Origin: Hymenobacter nivis | Lineage (GTDB): Bacteria > Bacteroidota > Bacteroidia > Cytophagales > Hymenobacteraceae | Reading direction: 5' to 3' | NCBI RefSeq assembly: GCF_006439025.1 | Contig: NZ_RCYZ01000001.1 | Location: forward strand, 1-64,000 | Length of the DNA: 64,000 nt | Part shown: one piece after another, positions 1-11,020 of the stretch | Position numbering within the stretch: position 1 is the stretch's first letter | Layout of the letters: each line of letters opens with the position of its first letter | The notes under the pieces: generated by a model | Seen by the model: only the letters and a program-made list of their open reading frames with translations | What the model was told of the DNA's origin: nothing | The model's database searches: none | Position numbers and translations under genes: made by a program

Positions 1-288
1 GAGGGCTTGGCCCCGGCGTACCTCATCGCCGACCGGGGTTACGATTCCGACCCGCTCGTGGCCGCACTGGCCGCCCGTGGCACCTGTGCCGTGATTCCGC
101 CCCGGCGCAAGCGCCTCTTCCCGCGGGCCTACGATGCGGTCCGCTACGCCCAGCGCCACCCCATCGAGCGGCTTTTCAGCCGTTTAAAGCAGTTTCGGCG
201 CGTGGCCACGCGCTACGACAAGCTCGACGCGCACTTTTTGGCCTTCATTCACTTGGCGGCGACCGTACTCTGGTTGCGCGACTGTTAA
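1..288 (+). CDS. IS5-family DDE transposase, C-terminal part (5' end outside window)
   Basis: This is the last ~95 residues of a DDE transposase; the reading frame is open to the left edge, so the gene is cut by the window. A second-Asp context (LIADRGYDSDP) is followed near the end by the IS4/IS5 C1 signature Y-(2)-R-(3)-E-(6)-K, seen as YAQRHPIERLFSRLK, and by the typical RRVATRYDKLDAHF stretch. These place it in the IS5 superfamily, probably the second ORF of a two-ORF element (inference). The catalytic Glu is intact. It runs tail to tail into cbiB: both stop codons lie in the palindrome GTTAAC at 284-289. The right terminal inverted repeat could not be recognised with only one end visible. 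Confidence 0.85.
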   Translation, partial: EGLAPAYLIADRGYDSDPLVAALAARGTCAVIPPRRKRLFPRAYDAVRYAQRHPIERLFSRLKQFRRVATRYDKLDAHFLAFIHLAATVLWLRDC

Positions 289-1235
289 CACTTCCTAGTT
301 TTCCGTCCCCACAACCAGCCCACGATACCTACCACCACAGCGGCGCACACGGCGTGGTTGAGGCGGGCGACGCGGTGGATTTCCTGGGGCCCGATGGGGC
401 GCGGGTTTTCACCGATGTAGGGCTTGGCCACGAGCTGGCCGTGGTAGTAGTTGGGGCCCCCGAAGCGGCAGTTGAGCACGCCGGCCAGGGCAGCTTCGGG
501 GTAGCCGGCGTTGGGGCTTTTGTGCTGATTGCCGTATTTGAGGATGAAACGGAAGCTGCGCCGGCTGCCATCCAGGGCCCCCAGCAGCGCGGCCGTGAGG
601 CGGGCAGGCACGAGGTTGGCCGCGTCGTCGAGCCGGGCGGCGAACTTGCCGAACTGCTCGTAGCGCGGGCTGCGGTAGCCCACCATCGAGTCGAGGGTGT
701 TCACCATTTTGTAGGCCATCAGGCCGGGCACGCCGGCCAGGGCGTAGGCGAGCAGCGGGGCCACCACGCCGTCGCTCAGGTTTTCGGCCAGGCTTTCGAG
801 CACGGCGGTGCGGATTTGCTGGGCGTCGAGCCGGGCCGTGTCGCGACCCACGATGCGCGCCAGCTGGCGGCGGCCGGCGTCCAGCCCGTCCTGGTCCAGC
901 ACCGCAAACACCGCCTGGCCCTCGCGCACCAAGCCCGTGTTGGCCAGGCCGTAATACACCCAGGCGCTGTTCACGGCCACGCCCACGGCGGGCGGCAGGC
1001 GACGCAAAGCCTTGTCCATCAGCCAAAACGCGCCGAACGTGCCGCCCACCAGCCCGCCGGCCAGCAGCGCGCCCTTGGCGAAGCGCTGGGGCCCCCGGTT
1101 CAGGCTGCGCTCGCCGGCGGCGATGAGGGCCCCGTAGGTGCGCACGGGGTGAGGCCAGCCCTCGGGGTCGGCCAGCAGCAGGTCGAGGGCGTAGCCGGCG
1201 AGCAGCGGCGCGGCTAGGCGCGGGAAGCGGTCCAT
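285..1235 (-). CDS. cbiB: Adenosylcobinamide-phosphate synthase CbiB
   Basis: Membrane enzyme that joins adenosylcobyric acid to (R)-1-aminopropanol phosphate in B12 synthesis. The 316-residue length fits the family. Visible signatures are the N-terminal PHPVRTYGALI (about residues 28-38), the central block DGVVAPLLAYALAG / AYKMVNTLDSMVGYR (about 155-190) and the C-terminal KSPNAGYPEAALAG and YYHGQLVAKPYIG blocks, with hydrophobic segments between. The start overlaps the end of cobD by 22 nt, so the two are probably translationally coupled. The last five residues (KTRKC) and the stop codon abut the transposase gene, so the original C-terminus may have been altered by insertion of the element (inference). 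Confidence 0.93.
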   Translation of the reverse strand: MDRFPRLAAPLLAGYALDLLLADPEGWPHPVRTYGALIAAGERSLNRGPQRFAKGALLAGGLVGGTFGAFWLMDKALRRLPPAVGVAVNSAWVYYGLANTGLVREGQAVFAVLDQDGLDAGRRQLARIVGRDTARLDAQQIRTAVLESLAENLSDGVVAPLLAYALAGVPGLMAYKMVNTLDSMVGYRSPRYEQFGKFAARLDDAANLVPARLTAALLGALDGSRRSFRFILKYGNQHKSPNAGYPEAALAGVLNCRFGGPNYYHGQLVAKPYIGENPRPIGPQEIHRVARLNHAVCAAVVVGIVGWLWGRKTRKC

Positions 1236-2242
1236 TCAGCAAGGGCGTTGACGAGCAGCTGGTTGTCGTCCGGGCGGCGGGTGCACAGGCGGAAGTGCGC
1301 CGGCGTGAGGCCCCGGAAGTTGGCCGCGTCGCGGATCAGCAAGCCGTGGCGGTCCAGCAGCCCGCGCTTCAGCTCCGCCGCGGTGCCGCGGCGCAGGGCC
1401 CCCAGGAAGTAATGCGTGTGGCTGGTAAATATCTCTAAACCAGGGTTTTCGGCCAGCTGGGTGGCGAAGGCGGCGCGGTCGGCCAGGAGCTGGGCGGTGG
1501 GCGGCTGCACCTCGGCGAAGTGCTCGAAGATGAAGTGGCCGGCAGCGGCGGCCAGCGCGTTCACCGTCCAGGGGGCCCGGGCGCGGGTGAGCCGGGCCAC
1601 CACCGGCGCCGACGCCACCACGTAGCCCAGGCGCAGCCCGGGAATGGCGTAGGCCTTGGTCATCGAGCGCATGATCAGCAAGTTATCGAACCGCGCCAGC
1701 AGCGGGATGGCCGTTTCGGCATCGGTGGTAAATTCGATGAATGCCTCGTCGAGCACGAACACCGTACGCGGGTGGTTGGCCAGCAGCGTTTCGAGCACCC
1801 GGGGCCCCAGCAAGCTGCCCGTGGGGTTGTTGGGGCTGCACACAAACACCAAGTCACTGTTTATCACCGTTTCCGCGTGCAGGTCTTCCCAGGCCAGGAA
1901 ATTTTGCTGGTGGTCGTGCAGCCGGCCGGCGTCTTCATACTCGGCGAAGGCGGGCGTGACGACCGTGCTGCGGCGCCGGGCCCAGGCCTGCGCCACGAGG
2001 TAGATGGTTTCGGTGGTGCCGCTGCTCACCAGCACTTGGCCGGCGGGCACGCCGTGGTGCGCCGCCGCCCGAGCGGCCAGGCTTTCGGCCAGCACTTCGG
2101 GGTAGCGGTTCACGCGCGGCCACTGGCTGAACACGTACTCCTTGAGGCCGGCTGGCTCGCCGCCGTACCACACGTTGGTGCTGAAATCCGCTACGATATC
2201 GGAAGTGTGACGGTAGCCGTCGTCGCCGTGGCCGTGCAGCAT
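1214..2242 (-). CDS. cobD: L-threonine-O-3-phosphate decarboxylase (CobD/CobC), PLP aminotransferase fold
   Basis: Fold-type I PLP enzyme of 342 residues that makes the aminopropanol-phosphate arm used by CbiB. Motifs: CSPNNPTG (135-142), VLDEAFIEF with the pyridine-binding Asp165, and SMTKAYAIPGLRLGY with the Schiff-base Lys196. The N-terminal HGHGDDGY start is typical of CobC/CobD rather than of histidinol-phosphate aminotransferase. Its position between cobQ and cbiB on the same strand supports the B12 role. HisC remains a weaker alternative on sequence alone. Confidence 0.88.
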   Translation of the reverse strand: MLHGHGDDGYRHTSDIVADFSTNVWYGGEPAGLKEYVFSQWPRVNRYPEVLAESLAARAAAHHGVPAGQVLVSSGTTETIYLVAQAWARRRSTVVTPAFAEYEDAGRLHDHQQNFLAWEDLHAETVINSDLVFVCSPNNPTGSLLGPRVLETLLANHPRTVFVLDEAFIEFTTDAETAIPLLARFDNLLIMRSMTKAYAIPGLRLGYVVASAPVVARLTRARAPWTVNALAAAAGHFIFEHFAEVQPPTAQLLADRAAFATQLAENPGLEIFTSHTHYFLGALRRGTAAELKRGLLDRHGLLIRDAANFRGLTPAHFRLCTRRPDDNQLLVNALAEWTASRA

Positions 2243-2274
2243 GGCTAGAGGGGGTTAAGGGAGAAAATTAGCTT

Positions 2275-2353
2275 GTACCGCCAAGCTGCGCTTGGCCTTG
2301 CCTATGCTGCCCCGAGGGCCCCTGGAGCAAGGCCAAGCGCAGCTTGGCGGTAC
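2275..2353. repeat. Long inverted repeat (27-bp perfect arms) inside the cobalamin operon
   Basis: Arms 2275-2301 and 2327-2353 are perfect reverse complements around a 25-nt loop that itself contains GGGCCC-type sequence. It lies between the cobQ stop (2355) and the cobD start (2242), so it would form a very stable hairpin in the operon transcript. The arm core GCTGCGCTTG is also found in the arms of the palindrome at 15844-15927, suggesting one REP-like family. Confidence 0.8.
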
Positions 2354-2354
2354 A

Positions 2355-3827
2355 TCACATTTGCAATGCTTTATAAATCTGCGCCATGTCTACGTTTTCG
2401 CGGATGAGGGCGGCCAACCGGTCGTACTGCTCGTTCTTAAAAGCCGCGAAATCGAGCGGCGCGGCGGCCGTTTCGGTGGTGTGGGGCCCCAGCAGCGCAT
2501 CGATGACGGCCGGGTTATCGAGGATGCCGTGCAGGTAGGTGCCCCAGCAGCTCGGGCCGGCGTAGTAGCCGTCGGGCGCGCCGCTGGCCAGGGTGGCCAC
2601 GGGGCGCGGGGGGCCCTCGGCCACGGTGCGGCCCATGTGGATTTCGTAGCCCTGGCAGTCGGCCGCCGCGCCGTCCAGAAACACAAATTGGCGCTGCTGG
2701 GTGGTTTTCTCGCCTTCCAGCACCGTGCGCACGGGCAGCAGGCCCAGGCCGGCGGTGGCGGCCACGCGGCTCTCCACGCCGGCGGGGTCTTCCACCGAGC
2801 GGCCCAGCATCTGGTAGCCGCCGCAAATGCCGACCACAGTTTTGCCGGCGCGGTGGGCCTGCACGATGGCGGCGGCCAGGCCGTTATTTTTCAGGGCAAT
2901 GAGGTCGTCAATCGTGTTCTTGCTGCCGGGCAGAATCACCACGTCGGCGGCCAGGATTTCGGCCGCGTCGTGGGTGTAGAACAGGTGTGCCCGCGGGTCG
3001 TGGCCCAGGGCGTCGAAGTCGGTGAAGTTGGACATGCGGCCCAGCAGCACCACCGCCACCTGCACCCGGCCGGGGGCCCCGGGGCCCCGCTGCTTGCGGG
3101 CCAGCGCCACGGAGTCTTCCTCCTCCACAAAAATGTCGCGGAAGTAGGGCAGCACGCCCACCACCGGCACGCCGGTCAGGTCTTGCAACTGCTGGCGGCC
3201 GTCGGCAAACAGCCGCGCATCGCCCCGGAACTTGTTGATGATGATGCCCTTGATGCAGGCTTTTTCCTCAGGCTCCAGCAGGGCCAGCGTGCCGTACACG
3301 CTCCCAAACACGCCGCCCTTGTCAATATCCGCAATCAAATACGTAGCGGCGCCGGCGTGCTGGGCCATGCGCAGGTTGGTGATGTCGCGGGCCTTCAGGT
3401 TCAGCTCCGAGATGCTGCCGGCGCCCTCCAGCACCACCGGCTCGTGGCGGGCGGCCAGCCGGTCGTAGGCCGCGGTGGCGGCCTCGAACAGGGCGTGGCG
3501 GTCGTTGGTGCGGAAGTACTCGTAGGCCGACTGCGTGCCGATGGGCCGGCCGTTGACGACGACCTGCGCGGCCTGGTCGGAGGTGGGCTTGAGCAGCACC
3601 GGGTTCATGTCCACGTGGCACGGCACGCCGGCGGCCTCGGCTTGCACGGCCTGGGCCCGGCCAATTTCGAGGCCCTCGGGCGTGGCGTAGCTGTTCAGGC
3701 TCATGTTCTGGGCCTTGAAGGGGGCGGGGCGGTGGCCGTCTTGCAAAAAAATGCGGCAAAACCCGGCGGTGATAACGCTCTTGCCCACGTCGGACGCGGT
3801 GCCGACAAACATGATGGAACGAAGCAT
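2355..3827 (-). CDS. cobQ: Cobyric acid synthase CobQ/CbiP
   Basis: Glutamine-dependent amidase that amidates side chains b, d, e and g of adenosylcobyrinic acid a,c-diamide. At 490 residues it has the full family length. N-terminal ATPase half: P-loop-like GTASDVGKS (9-17), then KAQNMSLNSY (38-47). C-terminal class I glutamine amidotransferase half: nucleophile in VVGICGGYQMLG (Cys335), and the His in TYLHGILDN near the end. The start at 3827 (MLRSIMFVG) gives the canonical N-terminus; longer upstream reading adds low-complexity sequence antisense to the ClC gene. It is first in the cobQ > cobD > cbiB order and divergent from ClC. Confidence 0.94.
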   Translation of the reverse strand: MLRSIMFVGTASDVGKSVITAGFCRIFLQDGHRPAPFKAQNMSLNSYATPEGLEIGRAQAVQAEAAGVPCHVDMNPVLLKPTSDQAAQVVVNGRPIGTQSAYEYFRTNDRHALFEAATAAYDRLAARHEPVVLEGAGSISELNLKARDITNLRMAQHAGAATYLIADIDKGGVFGSVYGTLALLEPEEKACIKGIIINKFRGDARLFADGRQQLQDLTGVPVVGVLPYFRDIFVEEEDSVALARKQRGPGAPGRVQVAVVLLGRMSNFTDFDALGHDPRAHLFYTHDAAEILAADVVILPGSKNTIDDLIALKNNGLAAAIVQAHRAGKTVVGICGGYQMLGRSVEDPAGVESRVAATAGLGLLPVRTVLEGEKTTQQRQFVFLDGAAADCQGYEIHMGRTVAEGPPRPVATLASGAPDGYYAGPSCWGTYLHGILDNPAVIDALLGPHTTETAAAPLDFAAFKNEQYDRLAALIRENVDMAQIYKALQM

Positions 3828-3856
3828 AGGGCCACAAAAAGGAAGGACGGGGCCCC

Positions 3857-3864
3857 CAAAAGTA
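3857..3864 (-). promoter_or_regulatory. Candidate -7 element for the cobalamin operon
   Basis: On the minus strand this reads TACTTTTG, matching the Bacteroidota consensus TAnnTTTG, 29 nt upstream of the cobQ ATG. The implied leader is only ~20 nt, too short for a cobalamin riboswitch. No convincing -33 TTTG was found. Confidence 0.45.
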
Positions 3865-3981
3865 TTGCCCAGCCGGCGGCCGGCGGCGGCCGGGCCCCGC
3901 CCCGGCCCGCGGGGGCCGGGGCCATCTTCCGCGCAGTGGCCCCACATTTGCGCAGCCCCTGCGCCACCAACACCGCCCGCC

Positions 3982-5769
3982 ATGCCCCCCTTCACCGTCC
4001 ACCGCTTGCTGCGCCCGCTGCTGGTGTGGCGGGTGCGCCACATCAGCGAGCGCATGTACCTGCTCATCCTCAGCGTGTTGGTGGGCGCGGGCGCGGGCCT
4101 GGCGGCGGTGCTCCTCAAAACCAGCGTGCGCACGGCCGCCCGCCTGCTGCAAGCCAGCGTGCCCGAGCAGCAGCGGGTGTTTGCCTCGTCGCTGTACCCC
4201 ATCATCGGCATCACCCTCACGATGCTGACCACCAAGTACTTGCTGCACGGGCACCTCAACCGGGGCATTGCGCCCATCATCTACAACACGGCCCGTGAGG
4301 GCAGCGTGGTGCCGCGCTCCAAGCTGTACTCGCAGCTCATCACGGCCTTTTTCACGGTGAGCTTCGGGGGCTCGGCCGGCACTGAGGCCCCCATCACCGT
4401 CACGGGTTCGGCCCTGGGCTCCAACGCCGGCCGGGTGCTGCACCTCGACCGGCGGCGGCGGCGCTTGCTCACGGGGTGCGGGGCGGCGGCGGGCCTGGCG
4501 GCCATCTTCAACTCGCCCATCGCGGGGGTGCTATTTGCCGTCGAAACCATTTTGCTGGAGCTGCCGGCGCAGTACTTCATCCCGCTGCTGCTCTCCTCGG
4601 CTGCGGCCACGGTGGTGTCCAAAGCCCTGTACGCGGGCCAGCCGTTCGTGCTCATTACCACGAGCTGGCCGGTGCACGCGGTGCCGTTTTACGTGCTGCT
4701 GGGCGTTTTCACGGCCTTCTTTTCGGTATACATGATCCGGACCTACTTCTGGTTCGACCATTTTTTTGCCCGTTGGCCCGGCCTCAGCTGGCGCAAGGTG
4801 CTGCTGGGCGGCACGGCCCTGGGGGCCCTCATTTTCCTGTTTCCCACGCTGTACGGCGAGGGCTACAACACGGTGGAGCTGCTGCTGGCCGGCAAGTCGG
4901 GCCAGCTCACCGACGGCAGCATCTTCTCGGTGTACGGCGACCACAACCCCTGGCTGCTGCTGGTGCTGGTACTTTTTAGCCTGCTGCTCAAGGTGGTGGC
5001 CACCAGCATCACGGTGGGGGCGGGCGGCAACGGCGGCATGTTCGGCTCGTCGCTGTTTTCGGGGGCCCTGGCGGGGTTTTTCTTCGCTAGGCTGCTGAAC
5101 ATGAGCGGCCTGGTGCAGATTCCGGAGGTACACTTCATTGTGCTGGGCATGGCCGGCACGCTGGCGGGCGTGGTGCACGCGCCGCTCACGGCCATTTTCC
5201 TCATCGCCGAAATCACGGGGGGTTACGCGCTGTTTGTGCCGCTGATGGTGGTCAGCAGCCTTTCATACCTGATTACCAAGTACTTCGAGCCCTATTCGGT
5301 GTACACCAAAAAGCTCGTGCCCCAGGGCGTGGACGTGAACGCCAACCGCGACCAGGGCCTGCTGGCCCAGCTCGACCCCCGCAAGCTGCTCGAAACCGAC
5401 TTCGTGCCCGTGCGCCCCACCACCACGCTGGGCGAGCTGGCCGACATTTTCCGGCACGCCTCGCGCAACCTGTTTCCGGTGGTGGCGGCCGGCGGCCGGC
5501 TGCTGGGCGTCATCGGCCTCGACGCGGTGCGCGACGCCCTCTTCGACGAAAGCCACTACGATACCACCCTGGCCCGCGACCTGATGACGCCGCCCCTGGC
5601 CATTGTGGGCCCCGCCGACGACCTCGAGCACACCCTGGCCCTGCTCGACCGCCACGGGGCCTACGCCCTGCCCGTGTGCGAGGAAGACGGCCGCTACCTG
5701 GGCTTCATCCTCAAGTCGGCCATCCTGGCCCGCTACCGCCGCCAGCTCATTCAGGACAGCCAGGGCTAG
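3982..5769 (+). CDS. ClC-family chloride channel/antiporter with two C-terminal CBS domains
   Basis: Membrane protein of 595 residues. The selectivity motif GSAGTEAP (130-137) keeps the gating glutamate (Glu135), and later GGNGGMFGSSLF and GMAGTLAGVVHAPLTA match the Cl-binding and helix-N regions. After the membrane domain come two CBS motifs (about 475-590), including DLMTPPLAIVGPADD, likely sensing nucleotide or ionic strength. At the position of the E. coli internal proton glutamate (E203) the sequence is FAVETILLE, so Thr189 appears to replace it. This points to altered or absent proton coupling (inference from motif alignment). The start was chosen at MPPFTVHRLL; upstream codons are antisense to cobQ. 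Confidence 0.92.
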   Translation: MPPFTVHRLLRPLLVWRVRHISERMYLLILSVLVGAGAGLAAVLLKTSVRTAARLLQASVPEQQRVFASSLYPIIGITLTMLTTKYLLHGHLNRGIAPIIYNTAREGSVVPRSKLYSQLITAFFTVSFGGSAGTEAPITVTGSALGSNAGRVLHLDRRRRRLLTGCGAAAGLAAIFNSPIAGVLFAVETILLELPAQYFIPLLLSSAAATVVSKALYAGQPFVLITTSWPVHAVPFYVLLGVFTAFFSVYMIRTYFWFDHFFARWPGLSWRKVLLGGTALGALIFLFPTLYGEGYNTVELLLAGKSGQLTDGSIFSVYGDHNPWLLLVLVLFSLLLKVVATSITVGAGGNGGMFGSSLFSGALAGFFFARLLNMSGLVQIPEVHFIVLGMAGTLAGVVHAPLTAIFLIAEITGGYALFVPLMVVSSLSYLITKYFEPYSVYTKKLVPQGVDVNANRDQGLLAQLDPRKLLETDFVPVRPTTTLGELADIFRHASRNLFPVVAAGGRLLGVIGLDAVRDALFDESHYDTTLARDLMTPPLAIVGPADDLEHTLALLDRHGAYALPVCEEDGRYLGFILKSAILARYRRQLIQDSQG

Positions 5770-5777
5770 GGCCCCCG

Positions 5778-5833
5778 GGGCCCTGTTGGCGTGGCCCGCG
5801 CTGGCCGTAGCGCAAGCCACGCCAACAGGGCCC
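5778..5833. terminator. Long perfect hairpin between convergent genes
   Basis: Arms 5778-5795 and 5816-5833 (18 bp, perfect) enclose a 20-nt loop. It directly follows the ClC stop and overlaps the antiporter stop codon. There is no strong T-run, so it could equally be a REP-like palindrome working as a bidirectional 3' boundary. Confidence 0.6.
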
Positions 5834-7026
5834 TACACCTCCCCTTCCAGCGGCACGCCTTTGGGCACGAGCTGCAGGCCCACCATCATGAGCACGCCGG
5901 TGAGCAGGATGACCAGAAACATGAGGGTTTCGCTGACTTCGCCGATGAGCAGCGGGGCCGGAATGCTGTAGAACAAAAGCACCGAAATCAGGCCCTTGGG
6001 GGCGATGAACAGCTCGGGCAGCAGGTCGGTGCGGGCCACGAAGCGCAGGTACAGGTAGCGGATGAAAGTGAGCACGGCCACCACCAGCAGGCCCTGCCAC
6101 AGCAGGTGGGTGTTGAGCAGGTTGGTGAGGTCGATGGAAAACCCGAAGACTAGGAAGAAGAACGTGCGCACCAGAAACGCCGACTCGGCGGTGAGGCTCT
6201 TGAGTTGGCCCAGCTCCGAAACCAGCTCGCTGGGGTGCAGCCAGCTTTGCAGGCGGCGGCCCCGCAGAAACAGGTCGGCGTTGTTAACAGCCAGCCCGAA
6301 CACCAGTACCAGCACCAGCGAGGACAAGTGCAGCTGCTTGGCTAAGCTGTAGAGGAGCACCAAAAAGGCGAAGAGCAAAAAAAACTTGATGTGCCCGCGC
6401 AGCCGCGCCAGCAAAAATGCCAGCGCCGCCGTGCTCAGCACCGCTACTACCATTACGGCCAGGATATCGGCCCCGAACGTGACCAACGACACGCCCTGAG
6501 CGAAGTTTTCTTGCAGGGCGAAGTTGAAAAACATGATGCCCAGGATGTCGGAAAACGTGCTTTCGTAGATGATGAACTCCTTTTTTTCGGCCGTGAGGCC
6601 CGCCACGCTGGGGATGGCCACCGCGCTGCTTACCACCGACAAGGCCACGGCGTTGGCCAGGCAGCTCTGCCAGCCCGCGCCGGTGTAGAAGTGCAGCAGC
6701 GCGGCAATGGCCGACGAGGCCACCACCAGAATGGTGGCCGCCGCCAGAAACGAGCGCCGCACCATGGGGCCCTTGTCGCGGGTGAGGCGCAGGTCGAGCG
6801 AGCCTTCGAGCACGATGAGGATCAGGCCCACGATGCCCAGAATTTGGAGGAGCACCGGCGGCAGGCGCACCGGCAGGTGCCAGTAGGCGGTGGCCTGGCC
6901 GAAGGCGATGCCCGCCAGCAGCAGCAGCAGCACCGAGGGCACCTTGGTGGCCTTGGCGGCCAGGTCGAACAGGTACGAGAGCACCACGGCCAGGCTCAGG
7001 CCAATGAGAATGGTATAAGGATTCAT
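5833..7026 (-). CDS. Cation/proton antiporter (CPA2, NhaP/KefB-like membrane domain)
   Basis: About 12 hydrophobic segments fill nearly all of the 397 residues. The N-terminus MNPYTILIGLSLAVVLSYLF leads into KVPSVLLLLLAGIAFG, then IVLEGSLDLRL, and a central VASSAIAALLHFYTG...VSSAVAIPSVAGL region typical of the sodium/hydrogen exchanger fold. There is no TrkA-N or other cytosolic domain, unlike KefB/C. The substrate (Na+ or K+) cannot be told. The start at 7026 was chosen because it gives the canonical first helix; the frame upstream is antisense to the flavoprotein gene. Probable role is pH or ion homeostasis, next to the ClC gene. Confidence 0.88.
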   Translation of the reverse strand: MNPYTILIGLSLAVVLSYLFDLAAKATKVPSVLLLLLAGIAFGQATAYWHLPVRLPPVLLQILGIVGLILIVLEGSLDLRLTRDKGPMVRRSFLAAATILVVASSAIAALLHFYTGAGWQSCLANAVALSVVSSAVAIPSVAGLTAEKKEFIIYESTFSDILGIMFFNFALQENFAQGVSLVTFGADILAVMVVAVLSTAALAFLLARLRGHIKFFLLFAFLVLLYSLAKQLHLSSLVLVLVFGLAVNNADLFLRGRRLQSWLHPSELVSELGQLKSLTAESAFLVRTFFFLVFGFSIDLTNLLNTHLLWQGLLVVAVLTFIRYLYLRFVARTDLLPELFIAPKGLISVLLFYSIPAPLLIGEVSETLMFLVILLTGVLMMVGLQLVPKGVPLEGEV

Positions 7027-7084
7027 GGCCCGGCTTAACGGGCCGGCGCGGATGCGGGTTGGGGCCCCGCGGCGGGCGGGGGCG

Positions 7085-7092
7085 TAGTTTTG
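7085..7092 (+). promoter_or_regulatory. Candidate -7 element TAGTTTTG
   Basis: Matches TAnnTTTG, 28 nt before the ATG of the flavoprotein gene at 7121, in the 94-nt gap shared with the divergent antiporter. Confidence 0.45.
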
Positions 7093-7120
7093 GGGCTGAG
7101 TTCCTAAGCTGGTGGCCGTA

Positions 7121-8368
7121 ATGAGTGGTGATACTTCTGCGTTTGTGGCCGTGGTGGGCGGCGGCCCGGCCGGCCTGCTGGCCGCCCAGCGCCTGGCCGA
7201 GGCCGGCCACCGGGTGCGCGTGTTCGAGGCCCAGGCCACGGCGGGGCGCAAGTTTCTGGTGGCCGGGCACGGCGGCTTCAACCTGAGCAACGCTGCCCCC
7301 GGGGCCGCCCGCTTCGCGGCGCAGTATGGGGCCGCGGCGGGGCGCTTCGGGGCCCTGCTGGCGCAGTTTGGGCCCGCCGAGCTGCGCGCTTGGGCCGCCG
7401 ACCTGGGCATCGACACCTTCGTGGGCACCAGCGGGCGCATCTTCCCCGTACCGGCCCACACGCCCGCCGCCGTGCTGCGCGCCTGGCTGGCCCGCCTGGG
7501 GGCCCTGGGCGTCGAAATCCATACCCGCCACCGCTGGCTGGGCTTTGCGGGGCCCCGCGGCCTGCGCCTGCGCCGCGAGGCCACGGGCGAAGAATTCGTC
7601 GCCGAGCCTGCCGCCACAGTGCTGGCCCTGGGCGGCGCGAGCTGGGCCAAAACCGGCTCCGACGGCACTTGGGCCCCGTTGCTGCGCGAAATTGGCGTGG
7701 AGGTGCTGCCCTTCGCGCCGGCCAACTGCGGGGCGGAGGTGGCGTGGTCGGCGTTTTTCCGCGAGAAGGTGGGCCGCCAGCCGCTCAAAAATATTGCCCT
7801 GCGCGTGCACGAGGGCCCCGAGGTGCGCGGCGAGCTGCTGCTCACCGACTACGGCCTGGAGGGCACGCCCGTGTACGCCCTCACGCCGCAGGTGCGGGGG
7901 GCCCTGGCCGCCGGGGGCCCCGCCGTGCTGCACCTCAACCTCAAGCCCGACCTGCCCGCCGCCGCCCTGCTGGGCAAGCTGGGGGCCCCGCGCGGCAAGG
8001 CATCGCTGGCCGAATTCCTCAAGAAAACCCTGCACCTGGGGGCCCCCGTCCCCACCCTGCTGCGCGAAATTCAGCCCGACGCGGCCACGCTACCGCCCGC
8101 CGCCTTGGCGCAGCTCCTCAGCCACTTGCCGCTGCCCGTGGCCGGCCTGCGCCCGCTCGACGAGGCCATTTCGACGGCCGGCGGCGTGGCGTGGGCTGAA
8201 CTCGACGAGCACCTGATGCTGCGCCGCCGCCCGGGCACCTACCTGGCCGGCGAAATGCTGGACTGGGAAGCCCCCACCGGCGGCTATCTGCTGCAAGGCT
8301 GCCTGGCCAGCGGGGCCGGCGCGGCGGCGGGCATCCTCGCCGCTAAGGCCCCAGGCGGCGGCGCGTAG
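7121..8368 (+). CDS. HI0933/YhiN-like NAD(P)/FAD-dependent flavoprotein (TIGR03862-type)
   Basis: Flavoprotein of 415 residues. The N-terminal Rossmann motif VVGGGPAGLLAAQRLAEAGH binds FAD, followed by the family signature GRKFLVAGHGGFNLSN. A second nucleotide motif, TVLALGGASWAKTGSDG, lies near residue 170. The C-terminal STAGGVAWAELDEHLM...GTYLAGEMLDWEAPTGGYLLQGCLASG closes the FAD site as in the HI0933 family. The substrate is unknown. The ATG at 7121 fits the -7 element; a GTG at 7112 would add three residues. It is convergent with the histidine kinase gene. Confidence 0.85.
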   Translation: MSGDTSAFVAVVGGGPAGLLAAQRLAEAGHRVRVFEAQATAGRKFLVAGHGGFNLSNAAPGAARFAAQYGAAAGRFGALLAQFGPAELRAWAADLGIDTFVGTSGRIFPVPAHTPAAVLRAWLARLGALGVEIHTRHRWLGFAGPRGLRLRREATGEEFVAEPAATVLALGGASWAKTGSDGTWAPLLREIGVEVLPFAPANCGAEVAWSAFFREKVGRQPLKNIALRVHEGPEVRGELLLTDYGLEGTPVYALTPQVRGALAAGGPAVLHLNLKPDLPAAALLGKLGAPRGKASLAEFLKKTLHLGAPVPTLLREIQPDAATLPPAALAQLLSHLPLPVAGLRPLDEAISTAGGVAWAELDEHLMLRRRPGTYLAGEMLDWEAPTGGYLLQGCLASGAGAAAGILAAKAPGGGA

Positions 8369-8410
8369 AAAGTCGCAGCGGCTTTCATCTCGGCGCACTT
8401 TTGGAAAAAA

Positions 8411-8468
8411 GTTAAAAGTTGAGAGTTAAAGACTAGACTATCTGATCCTTAACTTTCAACTCTCAACT
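8411..8468. terminator. Inverted repeat between convergent genes (GTTAAAAGTTGAG family)
   Basis: Core arms AGTTGAGAGTT (8417-8427) and AACTCTCAACT (8458-8468) are perfect; flanks add imperfect pairing. The left arm shares GTTAAAAGTTGAG with the much longer palindrome at 45110-45184, which is also between convergent genes. Likely a bidirectional terminator. Confidence 0.6.
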
Positions 8469-8482
8469 CCGCCTGGGCCCCA

Positions 8483-10942
<2,460 letters not shown>

Positions 10943-11020
10943 AACATAAGGGCATAGCATATCGCCCAGCAAGTTACTGCCCGCCCCCTAAACTTGCCCC
11001 TCGGGGCCCTAAAGTGGCGT

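Noticed and set aside
3828..3981. GCCACTG (B12-box-like) on the minus strand upstream of cobQ
   Set aside because: The rest of the cobalamin riboswitch is missing, the candidate -7 element lies downstream of it, and the string is embedded in GC-rich sequence shared with the ClC leader.
2292..4298. Very long plus-strand open frame opposite cobQ
   Set aside because: It is the antisense shadow of a clear cobQ. High-GC codon use opens long frames on the opposite strand; its composition (His/Gly/Gln-rich) is not protein-like.
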